From positions 1 to 30,959 of the forward strand of contig JAXGYV010000015.1 of assembly GCA_040772045.1 (NCBI GenBank): a stretch of 30,959 nt of DNA, read 5' to 3'. The number at the start of each line of letters is the position of its first letter. The first letter of the stretch is position 1. The translations under genes were made by a program, and so were the position numbers. The notes below the pieces were generated by a model. That model saw only the letters and a list, made by a program, of their open reading frames with translations, made no database searches and was not told the origin of the DNA. This DNA comes from JAXGYV01 sp040772045. Lineage in GTDB: Bacteria > Actinomycetota > Thermoleophilia > UBA2241. Below, piece after piece: positions 1-8,544 of the stretch.

Positions 1-1497
1 CATCGAGGCGCAGTACCTGCCCTGATACGACAGCGCCTGGACGTCATGGATCAACCCGAGGCGGTTGTTCTTGAGCACGATCCAGATGACGGGCACTTGG
101 TACTCGACGGCCGTCAGTACTTCCATGCCCGTCATCAGGAAGTCGCCGTCGCCGCACATACACACGACTGGCGACTCGGGCTTCCCGAGCTTTGCCCCGA
201 TGCACGCGGCCACCGAAGATCCCATGCACGCCAGCCCAGACGGCAAGAAGTTCATCCCCTCCGGGTACGACTGGAAGTACCGGAGGATCCAGGAGTAGGT
301 GTTGCCCATGTCGCCGAAGACCACGGTGTCCCTCGGCAGGGCGGACCGCAGCTCCCGCATCAGCCTCTGGGGCTTCATGGGCACGGCGTCGGAGAAGCTC
401 TCGTCCTCCTCAAAGTACTGCGTCGAGCCCTTGAACGGGCCAAGATCGCGTGCCGGCTTCGGCGGCTTCGCACGCAGACAGGTATCGAGGGCGCGCAGCG
501 TCGCCGTGGCATCGGCGACGACACCGACCGTCACCGGGAAGTTCTTGCCGATCTCGTTCGGGTCGATGTCGACCTGAATCAAAGCCTTCGACGGCGCGAG
601 CTTCGAGTCCCAGGCGTGACTGGTCATCTCGCTGAGGTCTGTGCCCAGCACGAGCAGAACGTCGATATCGTCCCGGAGGTAGGTGTTGGCGGCCTTCGAG
701 CCCCTGATGCCGAGACACCCGAGGGAGAGCGGATGGTCCTCGGGGAAGACGCCCTTCGCTTTGCCGGACGTCGCCACCGGGATCTGCAGCCTCTCGACGA
801 AGTCGACCAGCGTGCGGTCGGCGGCGAGCCTGGCGGCGCCGTAGCCGAGCAGAAGGGCAGGGTTCTGCGCCCCGTACAGCAGCTCGCCGATCTCGTCGAC
901 CGTGTCGGGCTCCGGTATCGAGGCGGGGTCGAGCGGCCGGTAGGCAGCCGGCGGGACGATGTCCTCCTCGACCTTCTCGAGCTGGATGTTCGAGGGGAAA
1001 GCGAGGTGGACTGGACCTGGGCGGCCCGACTGGGCCACCCGCAAGGCGGTTCTCACCGTCCTCGACACCATGTCCTTGTCCGCGACCATCACGCTCATCT
1101 TCGTCACGTTTCGGAAGAGCGCGACCTGGTCGACGGAACGCCCATAGCCGGTAGCCTCCTGGTGCGCGCTGCGGCCGAACGACTTGGTGCCCACCTGGCC
1201 GGTGACGACCAGCAGCGGAATCGAGTCCATATGCGCGGCGGCCACGCCCGTGACCGCGTTGGTCGCCCCTGGCCCGACGGTCGCGCAACACACCCCGAGG
1301 CGGCCCGTCACCGCGGCGTAACCGTAGGCGAGGAACGCGCCGCCGGCCTCGTGTTTCGTGAGTACCGGTTTGATGGACGTGGTGCGGTGGAGCCCATCGT
1401 AGAAGGGAAGCACGTGCGCGCCCGGCACGCCGAAGACGTACTCGACGCCTTCCTGCTCCAGGTACTTAGCCATGACGGCAGCCGTGGTGTCCTTCAT
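1..1497 (-). CDS. ThDP-dependent enzyme, acetolactate synthase-like (3' end cut by window edge)
   Basis: The frame stays open to base 1, so 499 residues are visible and the last ~50-70 of a typical 550-600-residue family member are missing. It shows the three-domain ThDP-enzyme layout. The N-terminal PYR domain has the catalytic Glu at residue 50 in KHEAGGAF, followed by ATVGPGATNAVTGV. A central Rossmann-like domain contains IQVDIDPNEIGKNFPVTVG. The C-terminal PP domain has the Mg/ThDP motif GDGDF (bases 139-153) and the paired NN (64-69). Start: ATG at 1497, directly preceded by a GAGGGGGAG purine run. The family includes acetolactate synthase, sulfoacetaldehyde acetyltransferase, oxalyl-CoA decarboxylase and benzoylformate decarboxylase. 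The N-terminal region resembles acetolactate synthase most, but no ilvN or ilvC is adjacent, so the substrate is not established. Family membership is secure; the exact reaction is inference. Confidence 0.85.
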   Translation of the reverse strand, partial: MKDTTAAVMAKYLEQEGVEYVFGVPGAHVLPFYDGLHRTTSIKPVLTKHEAGGAFLAYGYAAVTGRLGVCCATVGPGATNAVTGVAAAHMDSIPLLVVTGQVGTKSFGRSAHQEATGYGRSVDQVALFRNVTKMSVMVADKDMVSRTVRTALRVAQSGRPGPVHLAFPSNIQLEKVEEDIVPPAAYRPLDPASIPEPDTVDEIGELLYGAQNPALLLGYGAARLAADRTLVDFVERLQIPVATSGKAKGVFPEDHPLSLGCLGIRGSKAANTYLRDDIDVLLVLGTDLSEMTSHAWDSKLAPSKALIQVDIDPNEIGKNFPVTVGVVADATATLRALDTCLRAKPPKPARDLGPFKGSTQYFEEDESFSDAVPMKPQRLMRELRSALPRDTVVFGDMGNTYSWILRYFQSYPEGMNFLPSGLACMGSSVAACIGAKLGKPESPVVCMCGDGDFLMTGMEVLTAVEYQVPVIWIVLKNNRLGLIHDVQALSYQGRYCASM

Positions 1498-1555
1498 CTC
1501 CCCCTCGTACGGTCGAGGACGGTGCGGACGGCCTCAGCTAAAGTCCTGTACACAC

Positions 1556-1561
1556 ACTATA
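1556..1561 (-). promoter_or_regulatory. Possible -10 box (TATAGT) for the ThDP enzyme
   Basis: On the minus strand TATAGT matches the -10 consensus at five of six positions and lies about 60 bases upstream of the start at 1497. No convincing -35 sits at 16-18 bases spacing; TTGAGG is present but too close (13 bases). Weak call. Confidence 0.25.
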
Positions 1562-1586
1562 CCTGAGCGCTGAGCCTCAAGAAGCG

Positions 1587-1933
1587 TTAGGACTCCGACT
1601 CGGTCTCCTTGGCCACGGTCCGGTCGACCATGCCGGGGGCGACGAGCGCCAGCCAGCGCCCGAACTTCGCTCGCGTCGGTATGAGCGCCTCGCGCTTACG
1701 CTCCGCCGCCGCCTTGAGGATAAGTCTCGCGCAGATCTCCGGCGACATCGCACCCTCCTCGTGACGCGAGACGCCTCCCCATGGTCGTCCGTCCCGGTCG
1801 AGCGCGCGGGTTCTCAGCTCGGTGGCCACCCACGGCGGGTAGACCATTGTGACTCGAGGGCGAGCGCCCGGCCTATGCCGGCCGACGCGCCGGTCACGAT
1901 GACGACGTTGTCACGAAAGGCTCGATCTGCCAT
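1587..1933 (-). pseudogene. Short-chain dehydrogenase/reductase (SDR) with large internal deletion and frame change
   Basis: The minus strand from ATG 1933 encodes a normal SDR N-terminus with the nucleotide-binding motif TGASAGIG, then reads out of frame to a stop near 1814. In another frame the downstream piece (to TAA at 1587) is a clear SDR C-terminus: RVTMVYPPWVATEL, then MSPEICARLILKAAAERK and a basic tail. A complete SDR of this type has ~260-280 residues. The two pieces together encode only ~115, and the middle containing the catalytic Ser-Tyr-x-x-x-Lys is absent. The junction lies at about 1850-1860, just after GRALAL. The simplest explanation is a deletion of roughly 450 bases that also shifted the frame, leaving a non-functional remnant. 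A local assembly collapse could mimic this. Confidence 0.75.
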
Positions 1934-1974
1934 GGCCGCCCCGCGACTCCTCGTATGGCTGGATTGTAGCAAGA

Positions 1975-2021
1975 ACGAGGGGGCGGGGAGCACACCGACC
2001 TGGTGCTCCCCGCCCCCTCGT
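1975..2021 (-). terminator. Strong rho-independent-type hairpin after the DUF5679 gene
   Basis: Bases 1975-1993 and 2003-2021 are perfect reverse complements (19-bp GC-rich stem, 9-base loop). On the minus strand the stem begins 22 bases past the stop of the zinc ribbon gene and is followed by TTCTTGCT, an imperfect T-tract. It separates that gene from the SDR remnant downstream. Confidence 0.75.
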
Positions 2022-2042
2022 CCGACGCTACTACCGACAGGC

Positions 2043-2192
2043 TTACTTGCTCTTGCCGATCTTGAACATCTTGGTGCCACACACGGGGCAGACGCCCTGG
2101 GTGGCGGGCTTGCCGTTCTTCATGGTCACGGCCTGCTCGTCCTTCATCGCGCGCTTCTCACGGCATTTGACGCAGTAAGCCTCAGTGGCCAT
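2043..2192 (-). CDS. Small zinc-ribbon protein, DUF5679-like (49 aa)
   Basis: Encodes 49 residues with two CxxC pairs, C7/C10 (YCVKCR) and C35/C38 (CPVCGTK), as in a treble-clef or zinc-ribbon fold, plus a lysine-rich tail. The pattern AYCVKCR...GVCPVCGTKMFKIGK matches the DUF5679 family of small proteins, common in Actinobacteria and Chloroflexi, whose function is unknown. Start choice is firm: a consensus AAGGAGG lies 7 bases upstream of the ATG. A strong terminator follows the gene and a promoter-like pair precedes it, so it is probably monocistronic. Zinc binding is inferred from cysteine spacing. Nucleic-acid binding would be typical of such ribbons but is not shown here. Confidence 0.85.
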   Translation of the reverse strand: MATEAYCVKCREKRAMKDEQAVTMKNGKPATQGVCPVCGTKMFKIGKSK

Positions 2193-2258
2193 CCGTTGCC
2201 CTCCTTATCCCGACCAGTACGGCGAACCGCCGCTCGGTCTGCCCTGGATTCGGCGGTG

Positions 2259-2287
2259 AGTATATGCTCCAGTTGCCAAGCGCGCAA
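2259..2287 (-). promoter_or_regulatory. Candidate sigma70-type promoter for the DUF5679 gene
   Basis: On the minus strand TTGCGC (2287-2282) and TATACT (2264-2259) are separated by exactly 17 bases. The -10 matches 5/6 and the -35 matches 3/6. The implied transcript starts near 2252, about 60 bases before the ATG at 2192. Confidence 0.45.
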
Positions 2288-2344
2288 CGAGACCCCGTAA
2301 CGTACGAACGCACACCGTTGCTCCCGCGGACCACGCGGCGACGA

Positions 2345-2373
2345 TTGTCTCACCCCGAGGGCCGTGGTAGAAC
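2345..2373 (+). promoter_or_regulatory. Candidate promoter for the glutamine synthetase gene
   Basis: TTGTCT (2345-2350) and TAGAAC (2368-2373) are 17 bases apart, each matching the sigma70 consensus at 4/6, and end 38 bases before the glnA ATG. A 6-bp inverted repeat (GGCCGT 2360-2365, ACGGCC 2393-2398) flanks the -10. No known nitrogen regulator site was recognised. Confidence 0.35.
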
Positions 2374-2411
2374 ACGAAACCACCCTGTGACTACGGCCAC
2401 AAAGGACGACC

Positions 2412-3740
<1,329 letters not shown>

Positions 3741-3741
3741 A

Positions 3742-3779
3742 CGGTGCGGCGGCCGCCCGCAGCTCCAGCCGCCGCACCG
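3742..3779 (+). terminator. Hairpin following glnA
   Basis: CGGTGCGGCGG (3742-3752) and CCGCCGCACCG (3769-3779) are perfect 11-bp arms around a 16-base loop, starting immediately after the glnA stop. No T-tract follows, so it is either a factor-dependent or weak terminator, or an RNA 3'-end stabiliser. Confidence 0.4.
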
Positions 3780-3848
3780 GTTCCGCTGCCACCACGTATC
3801 GGGTATGCTGTCAGCACGCGAGCAACCCGAGGAGTGTAGCTTCCAAAC

Positions 3849-4610
3849 GTGCACCGCTTCGCCGAGCATCTCATCGAGTGGATCCACGCCGAGGGAGAGT
3901 CCTCGGGTGGTCTTGGCGTCGTTCTTGGCCTCTCCGGGGGCCTCGACTCGGCCGTGGTGGCCGCCCTCGCCAAAAAGGCCTACCCGCACCATTCGCTTGG
4001 CGTGCTGATGCCCTGCCATAGCGACCCCCAGGATACCGAGGACGCGCTCCTGGTCGCCGGCCATTTTGGGCTGGCCACCGCCACCGTCGACCTCTCACCG
4101 GTCCACGATCTCCTCATCGCTCAGATCGCCGCCGTTCGTACCGACTTGCCGGATACAAGACTAGCCTGCGCCAACGTCAAGCCACGGCTGCGCATGACCA
4201 CGCTGTACGTGTTCTCGAACCTGCTCGGCTACCGCGTGCTCGGTTCCAGCAACCGCAGCGAGATCCACGTGGGCTACTTCACCAAGCACGGCGACGGCGG
4301 CGCCGATCTTTTGCCCCTCGGGGCGCTCACCAAGTCTCAGGTGCGAGCGCTCGCCGAGCACCTCGAGATACCACGGCGCATCATCGACAAACCTCCCTCG
4401 GCCGGCCTGTGGGCTGGGCAAACAGACGAAGGCGAGATGGGCCTCACCTACGAGGAGCTCGACGCGTACCTCATGGGCTTCGGCGACCAATCGCACCACC
4501 TCGTCGATGCTATGCACGCGGCCTCGCAGCACAAGCGCGAGCTGCCCAAGATAGCCCCGCTCAACGAGGAGACCACCACCGGCACGAAGCCTGGGCCGCG
4601 GGGCCGCTGA
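3849..4610 (+). CDS. nadE: NAD(+) synthetase, ammonia-dependent
   Basis: Converts nicotinate adenine dinucleotide to NAD using ATP and ammonia, the last step of NAD synthesis. 253 residues, close to the ~245-275 of stand-alone NadE; there is no nitrilase-type glutaminase domain, so ammonia must come from solution or a partner. The ATP-pyrophosphatase P-loop SGGLDS is at residues 29-34. The substrate-binding GSSNRSE and the conserved tail KPPSAGLWAGQTDEGEMG are present. GTG start at 3849; the nearest purine-rich stretch (GGAG, 3831-3834) is 14 bases away, so initiation signals are weak. It follows glnA, which makes the glutamine often used as nitrogen donor elsewhere, but the two need not be linked in function. 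Confidence 0.92.
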   Translation: MHRFAEHLIEWIHAEGESSGGLGVVLGLSGGLDSAVVAALAKKAYPHHSLGVLMPCHSDPQDTEDALLVAGHFGLATATVDLSPVHDLLIAQIAAVRTDLPDTRLACANVKPRLRMTTLYVFSNLLGYRVLGSSNRSEIHVGYFTKHGDGGADLLPLGALTKSQVRALAEHLEIPRRIIDKPPSAGLWAGQTDEGEMGLTYEELDAYLMGFGDQSHHLVDAMHAASQHKRELPKIAPLNEETTTGTKPGPRGR

Positions 4611-4640
4611 CGCGGCGGCAGGACCCCGCGGCCACCCCTG

Positions 4641-4694
4641 CGAGCGCGCCCGCTCTCTCGCAACTTCGTTCGCTTCGCGCGCTCGGTCCTTTTC
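4641..4694 (+). terminator. Terminator or attenuator-like hairpin between nadE and aspartokinase
   Basis: CGAGCGCGC (4641-4649) and GCGCGCTCG (4677-4685) are perfect 9-bp arms with a 27-base loop, followed by GTCCTTTTCG. It lies 30 bases after nadE and 37 bases before the aspartokinase SD. It may simply end nadE transcription. No lysine riboswitch or leader peptide was recognised. Confidence 0.45.
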
Positions 4695-4730
4695 GCTAAA
4701 CTGCGTCTCTCTGGTTTCGAGGAGGTCAGC

Positions 4731-5984
4731 TTGTCGATCGTCGTTCAAAAATACGGAGGTACATCCGTCGCCGATGCGGCGCGCATTCAGAACGTGGCGC
4801 GCCGCATCGTGGAGACCTACGATCGCGGGCACAGCGTGTGCGCCGTGGTCTCCGCACGCGGCGATACAACCGACGAGCTGCTGGAGCTCGCCCACGAGAT
4901 CTCGCCTCATCCTCCGGAGCGCGAGATGGACATGCTTCTCAGCGCCGGCGAGCGTATCAGCTGTGCCCTTCTCGCCATGGCCATCGCCCGCCTCGGCCGC
5001 GAGGCCATCAGCTTCACCGGCTCCCAGGCCGGCATTATCACCGACACCATGCACGGCAAGGCCCGCATCCTCGACGTACGCGCCACGCGCCTAATGGAGG
5101 CCATGAGCGAGGGCAAGATCGTGCTCGTCGCCGGCTTCCAGGGCGTCTCCACCGACAAGAACGTCACTACGCTCGGCCGCGGCGGTTCAGATACCACGGC
5201 TGTGGCTCTGGCACACGCCCTCAGCGCCGATGTGTGCGAGATTTACACCGACGTGGACGGCGTCTACACAGCCGACCCGAACCTGGTGGCAAGGGCGCGC
5301 AAGCTCTCTTACATCTCGTACGACGAGATGCTCGAGCTGGCGGCCGCGGGCGCCCAGGTACTGGCGCTGCGGTCCGTGGAGTACGCGCGCAAGTACGACA
5401 TTGTGATCCACGTACGTTCCAGCTTCTCGGACGCCGAAGGTACGTGGGTAAGGAGGGAAGACGCGAGCATGGAATCCGCCATCATCAGAGGAGTTACCTA
5501 CACCCACGACGCCGCCAAAATCACCGTGCGCGGCGTCCCCGACCAGCCTGGAGTGGCGGCCTACGTGTTCGGCGCCCTCAGCGACGCCCACATCAACGTC
5601 GACATGATCATCCAGAACACCGGCCAGGAGGGTCATAGCGACATCTCCTTCACCATCCCCGAGGCCAACCTGGCCGCAGCCACCGACGTGCTGCAGTCCA
5701 TCGTCTCCGAACTAGGGGGCAAAGGCTACGTCTCCGACGTCGACGTGGCGATGGTGAGTCTGGTGGGAGCCGGCATGCGCACCAATCCAGGCGTGGCGGC
5801 CAAGATGTTCAAGACGCTGGCGGTGCATGGCATCAACCTCGAGATGATCTCTACTTCACCGATAAAGATCAGCTGCGTGATCGCCAAGGACCGCGTCGAG
5901 GAGGCCGTGCGAGCGCTCCACGAGGCGTTCGAGCTGGACGCCACCACCGTGAGCGAAGAGACCACCGAGGGGAGCCGGTCATGA
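4731..5984 (+). CDS. lysC: Aspartokinase (alpha chain, ACT-regulated)
   Basis: Phosphorylates aspartate, the first step to lysine, threonine, methionine and diaminopimelate. 417 residues, the usual length of monofunctional class II aspartokinases. The N-terminal kinase domain carries KYGGTS (7-12), TLGRGGSDTTA and CEIYTDVDGVYTADP. Two C-terminal ACT domains follow, beginning near AKITVRGVPDQPGV and VAMVSLVGAGM, and bind lysine and/or threonine in the family. TTG start with a clear GAGGAGG 5 bases upstream. The stop overlaps the next start as ATGA, so aspartokinase and aspartate-semialdehyde dehydrogenase are translationally coupled consecutive steps. An internal start for a separate regulatory beta chain is described separately. 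Confidence 0.95.
   Translation: MSIVVQKYGGTSVADAARIQNVARRIVETYDRGHSVCAVVSARGDTTDELLELAHEISPHPPEREMDMLLSAGERISCALLAMAIARLGREAISFTGSQAGIITDTMHGKARILDVRATRLMEAMSEGKIVLVAGFQGVSTDKNVTTLGRGGSDTTAVALAHALSADVCEIYTDVDGVYTADPNLVARARKLSYISYDEMLELAAAGAQVLALRSVEYARKYDIVIHVRSSFSDAEGTWVRREDASMESAIIRGVTYTHDAAKITVRGVPDQPGVAAYVFGALSDAHINVDMIIQNTGQEGHSDISFTIPEANLAAATDVLQSIVSELGGKGYVSDVDVAMVSLVGAGMRTNPGVAAKMFKTLAVHGINLEMISTSPIKISCVIAKDRVEEAVRALHEAFELDATTVSEETTEGSRS
5469..5984 (+). other. lysC: Probable internal start giving the aspartokinase beta chain (171 aa)
   Basis: In frame within lysC, ATG at 5469 (Met247) begins MESAIIRGVTYTHDAAKITV, just before the first ACT domain. AAGGAGG lies at 5450-5456, 12 bases upstream. 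Corynebacterium and Bacillus alpha2beta2 aspartokinases make their beta subunit from an internal start at this same point, with a similar ME-x-A-hydrophobic opening. The spacing is longer than ideal, so use of this start is inference. Confidence 0.6.
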
Positions 5985-7021
5985 GCGAGCGGGCCCTCAC
6001 CGTGGCCATCGCCGGAGCGACCGGCGTCGTCGGCAGCACCGTACGTCAGATCCTTGAGGAGCGCGACTTCCCCGTCGGCGTGCTACGTCCGCTCGCTAGC
6101 GAACGTTCGCAAGGCCGGCGGCTGCCCTTCCGCGGCAAAGAAGTCGTGGTTGAGCGGCTCACCGCCGACGCCTTCGAGGGCGTCGACCTCGCCTTCTTCG
6201 CCGCCGGGGGCAGCGTGAGCACGGAGTTCGCCCCCGCCGCCGTTCGCGCCGGCGCGGTGGTCATCGACAAGAGCAGCGTGTTCCGTCAGCAAGACGGCGT
6301 GCCGCTGGTGGTTCCCGAAGTGAACGCCGACCACCTCGACGCGCATCGGGGGCTCATCGCCACGCCGAACTGCTCTACCATCCAGATGGTCGTCGCGCTC
6401 AAACCTCTGTACGACGCCGCCGGCATCGAACGGGTGGTGGTCTCCACCTATCAGGCCGTCTCGGGCAGCGGCAAGCGAGGCGTAGACGAGCTCCAGCGCC
6501 AGGCTCCGGCGGTGCTCGCCGGCGATGCCGCCGCGCCCTCGTTCTACCCGCACCAGATCGCCTTCAACTTGCTGCCGCACATCGACAGCTTCCTGCCCAG
6601 CGGATACACCAAGGAAGAGCAGAAGATGGTCGACGAGACCGTCAAGATCTTCGCCGACCCGCAGATTAGGGTGGCACCGACCTGCGTGCGCGTCCCGGTC
6701 TTCACCGCGCACTCGGAGTCCATCAACGTGCAGACCCGCTCGCGGCTCGCGGTGGCGGAGGCGCGGGAGCTGTTCGCGAGCGCGCCCGGTGTAGTGGTCG
6801 TCGACGACCCGGCCTCGCTGGACTACCCGACGCCGGTGGAGGCCGCCGGCAAGGATGCTGTTTACGTTGGCCGCATCCGCGAGGACACCACCGTGGAAAA
6901 CGGCCTCGCCTTCTGGTGCGTGTCGGACAACCTGCGCAAAGGCGCCGCGCTGAACGCCGTCCAGATCGCGGAGGAGCTCTTGCGGCGCGGCGCCCTGCGT
7001 CCAGGTGGTACACCCCGGTAA
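5981..7021 (+). CDS. asd: Aspartate-semialdehyde dehydrogenase
   Basis: Reduces aspartyl-4-phosphate to aspartate-4-semialdehyde with NADPH, directly using the product of the overlapping upstream aspartokinase. 346 residues, standard length. The N-terminal Rossmann motif GATGVVGS (13-20 region) binds NADP. The catalytic Cys is C131 in TPNCSTIQM. The substrate-binding YQAVSGSGK segment and the catalytic His H244 in VFTAHSESIN are present. The ATG overlaps the lysC stop by four bases. The gene ends 73 bases before thioredoxin reductase. No anomalies seen. Confidence 0.96.
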   Translation: MSERALTVAIAGATGVVGSTVRQILEERDFPVGVLRPLASERSQGRRLPFRGKEVVVERLTADAFEGVDLAFFAAGGSVSTEFAPAAVRAGAVVIDKSSVFRQQDGVPLVVPEVNADHLDAHRGLIATPNCSTIQMVVALKPLYDAAGIERVVVSTYQAVSGSGKRGVDELQRQAPAVLAGDAAAPSFYPHQIAFNLLPHIDSFLPSGYTKEEQKMVDETVKIFADPQIRVAPTCVRVPVFTAHSESINVQTRSRLAVAEARELFASAPGVVVVDDPASLDYPTPVEAAGKDAVYVGRIREDTTVENGLAFWCVSDNLRKGAALNAVQIAEELLRRGALRPGGTPR

Positions 7022-7094
7022 CGGCCGTTTGAACGATTGTCCACGCGGGAACAGCAGCGGGCGTTAGCCCCAGCTCCTACGCTCCGAGGTGAGC

Positions 7095-8051
7095 ATGGCA
7101 CGAACTGACGCAGCCGGCGCTCAGACGAGCGCCGACCTCTACGATACGGTCATCGTCGGCGGCGGGCCATCTGGCCTTACGGCGGCCATCTACTTAGCGC
7201 GTGCGCGACGGTCCGCCCTGGTCCTCGAACGCGCCATGGCCGGCGGCCAGATGGCGAACACAGAGCTCATAGAGAACTTCCCGGGCTTCCCCGAGGGCAT
7301 CGGCGGCTTCGAGCTCGCCGACAGGATGAAGCAGCAGGCCGTGAAGTTCGGCGCCGAGGTTCGCGAGATCACCGCCGTCACGGCACTCGAGCGGCAGAAC
7401 GGCGCTCACGTCATCGTCGCCGACCAGGGGCCAGTCCGTGCACGAGCGGTGCTCTTGGCTCCTGGTCGGCAGCCTCGCCCGCTCGGCGTGCCGGGCGAGG
7501 CCGAGTTCTTCGGCCGCGGCGTGTCGTCGTGCGGCACCTGCGATGCCGCCCTCTACCGCGGCCGCACGGTGGCCGTGATCGGCGGCGGAGACACCGCCGT
7601 GGAAGAGGGCATGTTCCTCACCAAGTTCGCCGCCGCGGTGCACGTGCTGCACCGGCGCGAGGAGCTCCGCTGCGCGCAGATCGCCGAGGAACGCGCCTTC
7701 GCCAACCCCAAGATGAGCTGGATCTGGAACGCCAGGGTGCGACGCATCCTCGGCGACACCAGGGTGCAGGGTGTCGAGTATGAGGACCTCTGCACGGGCG
7801 CCGTGGCCACGCTTCCCGTAGACGGCGTCTTCGTGTTCATCGGGCAGACGCCCAACACGGCCTTTCTCGCCGGCGTCGTAGAGCTCGACGGCGAGGGATA
7901 CATCCTCACCGACGCCGACCTCCGAACATCGCGGCCGGGAGTCTTCGCCAGCGGCGATGCGCGAGCCAACCCGCTCAAGCAGATCGCCTGGGCAGCCGGA
8001 GAGGGCGCCCTCGCGGCCGTGCACATCGATCGGTACCTCGATACACTATAA
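7095..8051 (+). CDS. trxB: Thioredoxin reductase
   Basis: FAD-dependent enzyme passing electrons from NADPH to thioredoxin in the cytoplasm. With the ATG at 7095 it is 318 residues, normal for low-molecular-weight TrxR. FAD motif GGGPSGL (22-28), GGQMANTE, redox disulfide C146-G-T-C149 within SSCGTCD, second nucleotide-binding motif GGGDTAVEEG, and a C-terminal ASGDARANPLKQIAWAAGEGA that contacts FAD. A GTG two codons earlier (7089) is also in frame, but GAGG at 7086-7089 sits 5 bases from the ATG and supports 7095. Followed by thioredoxin on the same strand, the classic pair. Confidence 0.93.
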   Translation: MARTDAAGAQTSADLYDTVIVGGGPSGLTAAIYLARARRSALVLERAMAGGQMANTELIENFPGFPEGIGGFELADRMKQQAVKFGAEVREITAVTALERQNGAHVIVADQGPVRARAVLLAPGRQPRPLGVPGEAEFFGRGVSSCGTCDAALYRGRTVAVIGGGDTAVEEGMFLTKFAAAVHVLHRREELRCAQIAEERAFANPKMSWIWNARVRRILGDTRVQGVEYEDLCTGAVATLPVDGVFVFIGQTPNTAFLAGVVELDGEGYILTDADLRTSRPGVFASGDARANPLKQIAWAAGEGALAAVHIDRYLDTL

Positions 8052-8167
8052 GGGCGACGGCCTTGCCGTCTCTCCTTCGCCCGAGCGATTCGGCTTCAGA
8101 GCGGCCTCTCTCGTGCCCGCTCTTTCTTCTGGGGCGAGGTGATCTGTAGGCGCCTTGGGAGGCACGT

Positions 8168-8482
8168 GTGGACCCAGTTTCGCAAGAGGACTTCGCTGCA
8201 CAGGTATTGCAGACGCCGGGGAAGGTGGTGGTCGATTTCTGGGCGGAGTGGTGCGGCCCCTGCCGCATGATCGCCCCCATCCTTGAAGATCTCGAGCGCG
8301 AGCACCCCGAGATCCGGTTCGTAAAGGTAAACGTCGACGACGATCCCGCCATCGCGCAGCAGTTCGAGGTGCTCAGCATCCCCACCGTCCTGACCATTGA
8401 AGACGGTCAAGTAAACCGGCGCATCGTTGGCGCCCTGCCCAAGACTAAGCTGCTGGAAGAGCTCAGCGACTGGCTGGCGTAA
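8168..8482 (+). CDS. trxA: Thioredoxin
   Basis: 104-residue thioredoxin that reduces protein disulfides, re-reduced by the upstream TrxB. Active site WCGPC at residues 28-32, with the conserved Asp before it in VVDFWAEW and the cis-Pro loop SIPTVLTI. GTG start at 8168 with GGAGG 5 bases upstream. It lies 116 bases after trxB; that gap holds only a short GACGGC/GCCGTC hairpin just past the trxB stop. It converges on ileS 62 bases downstream. Confidence 0.95.
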   Translation: MDPVSQEDFAAQVLQTPGKVVVDFWAEWCGPCRMIAPILEDLEREHPEIRFVKVNVDDDPAIAQQFEVLSIPTVLTIEDGQVNRRIVGALPKTKLLEELSDWLA

Positions 8483-8544
8483 GAGGGAAAGAGCAGGGCG
8501 GAGTCCGTACTCCCTAACGCGAGAGGACGTACCGGAAGCGCCCG

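Noticed and set aside
46..1566. 506-residue open frame on the plus strand
   Set aside because: It is antisense to the clear ThDP enzyme. Its product is His/Arg/Val-rich with no recognisable motif, as expected for the shadow of a GC-rich coding strand.
8483..8544. Bidirectional terminator between trxA and ileS
   Set aside because: Only a 5-bp GGAGT/ACTCC stem with no T-tract on either side; too weak to call.
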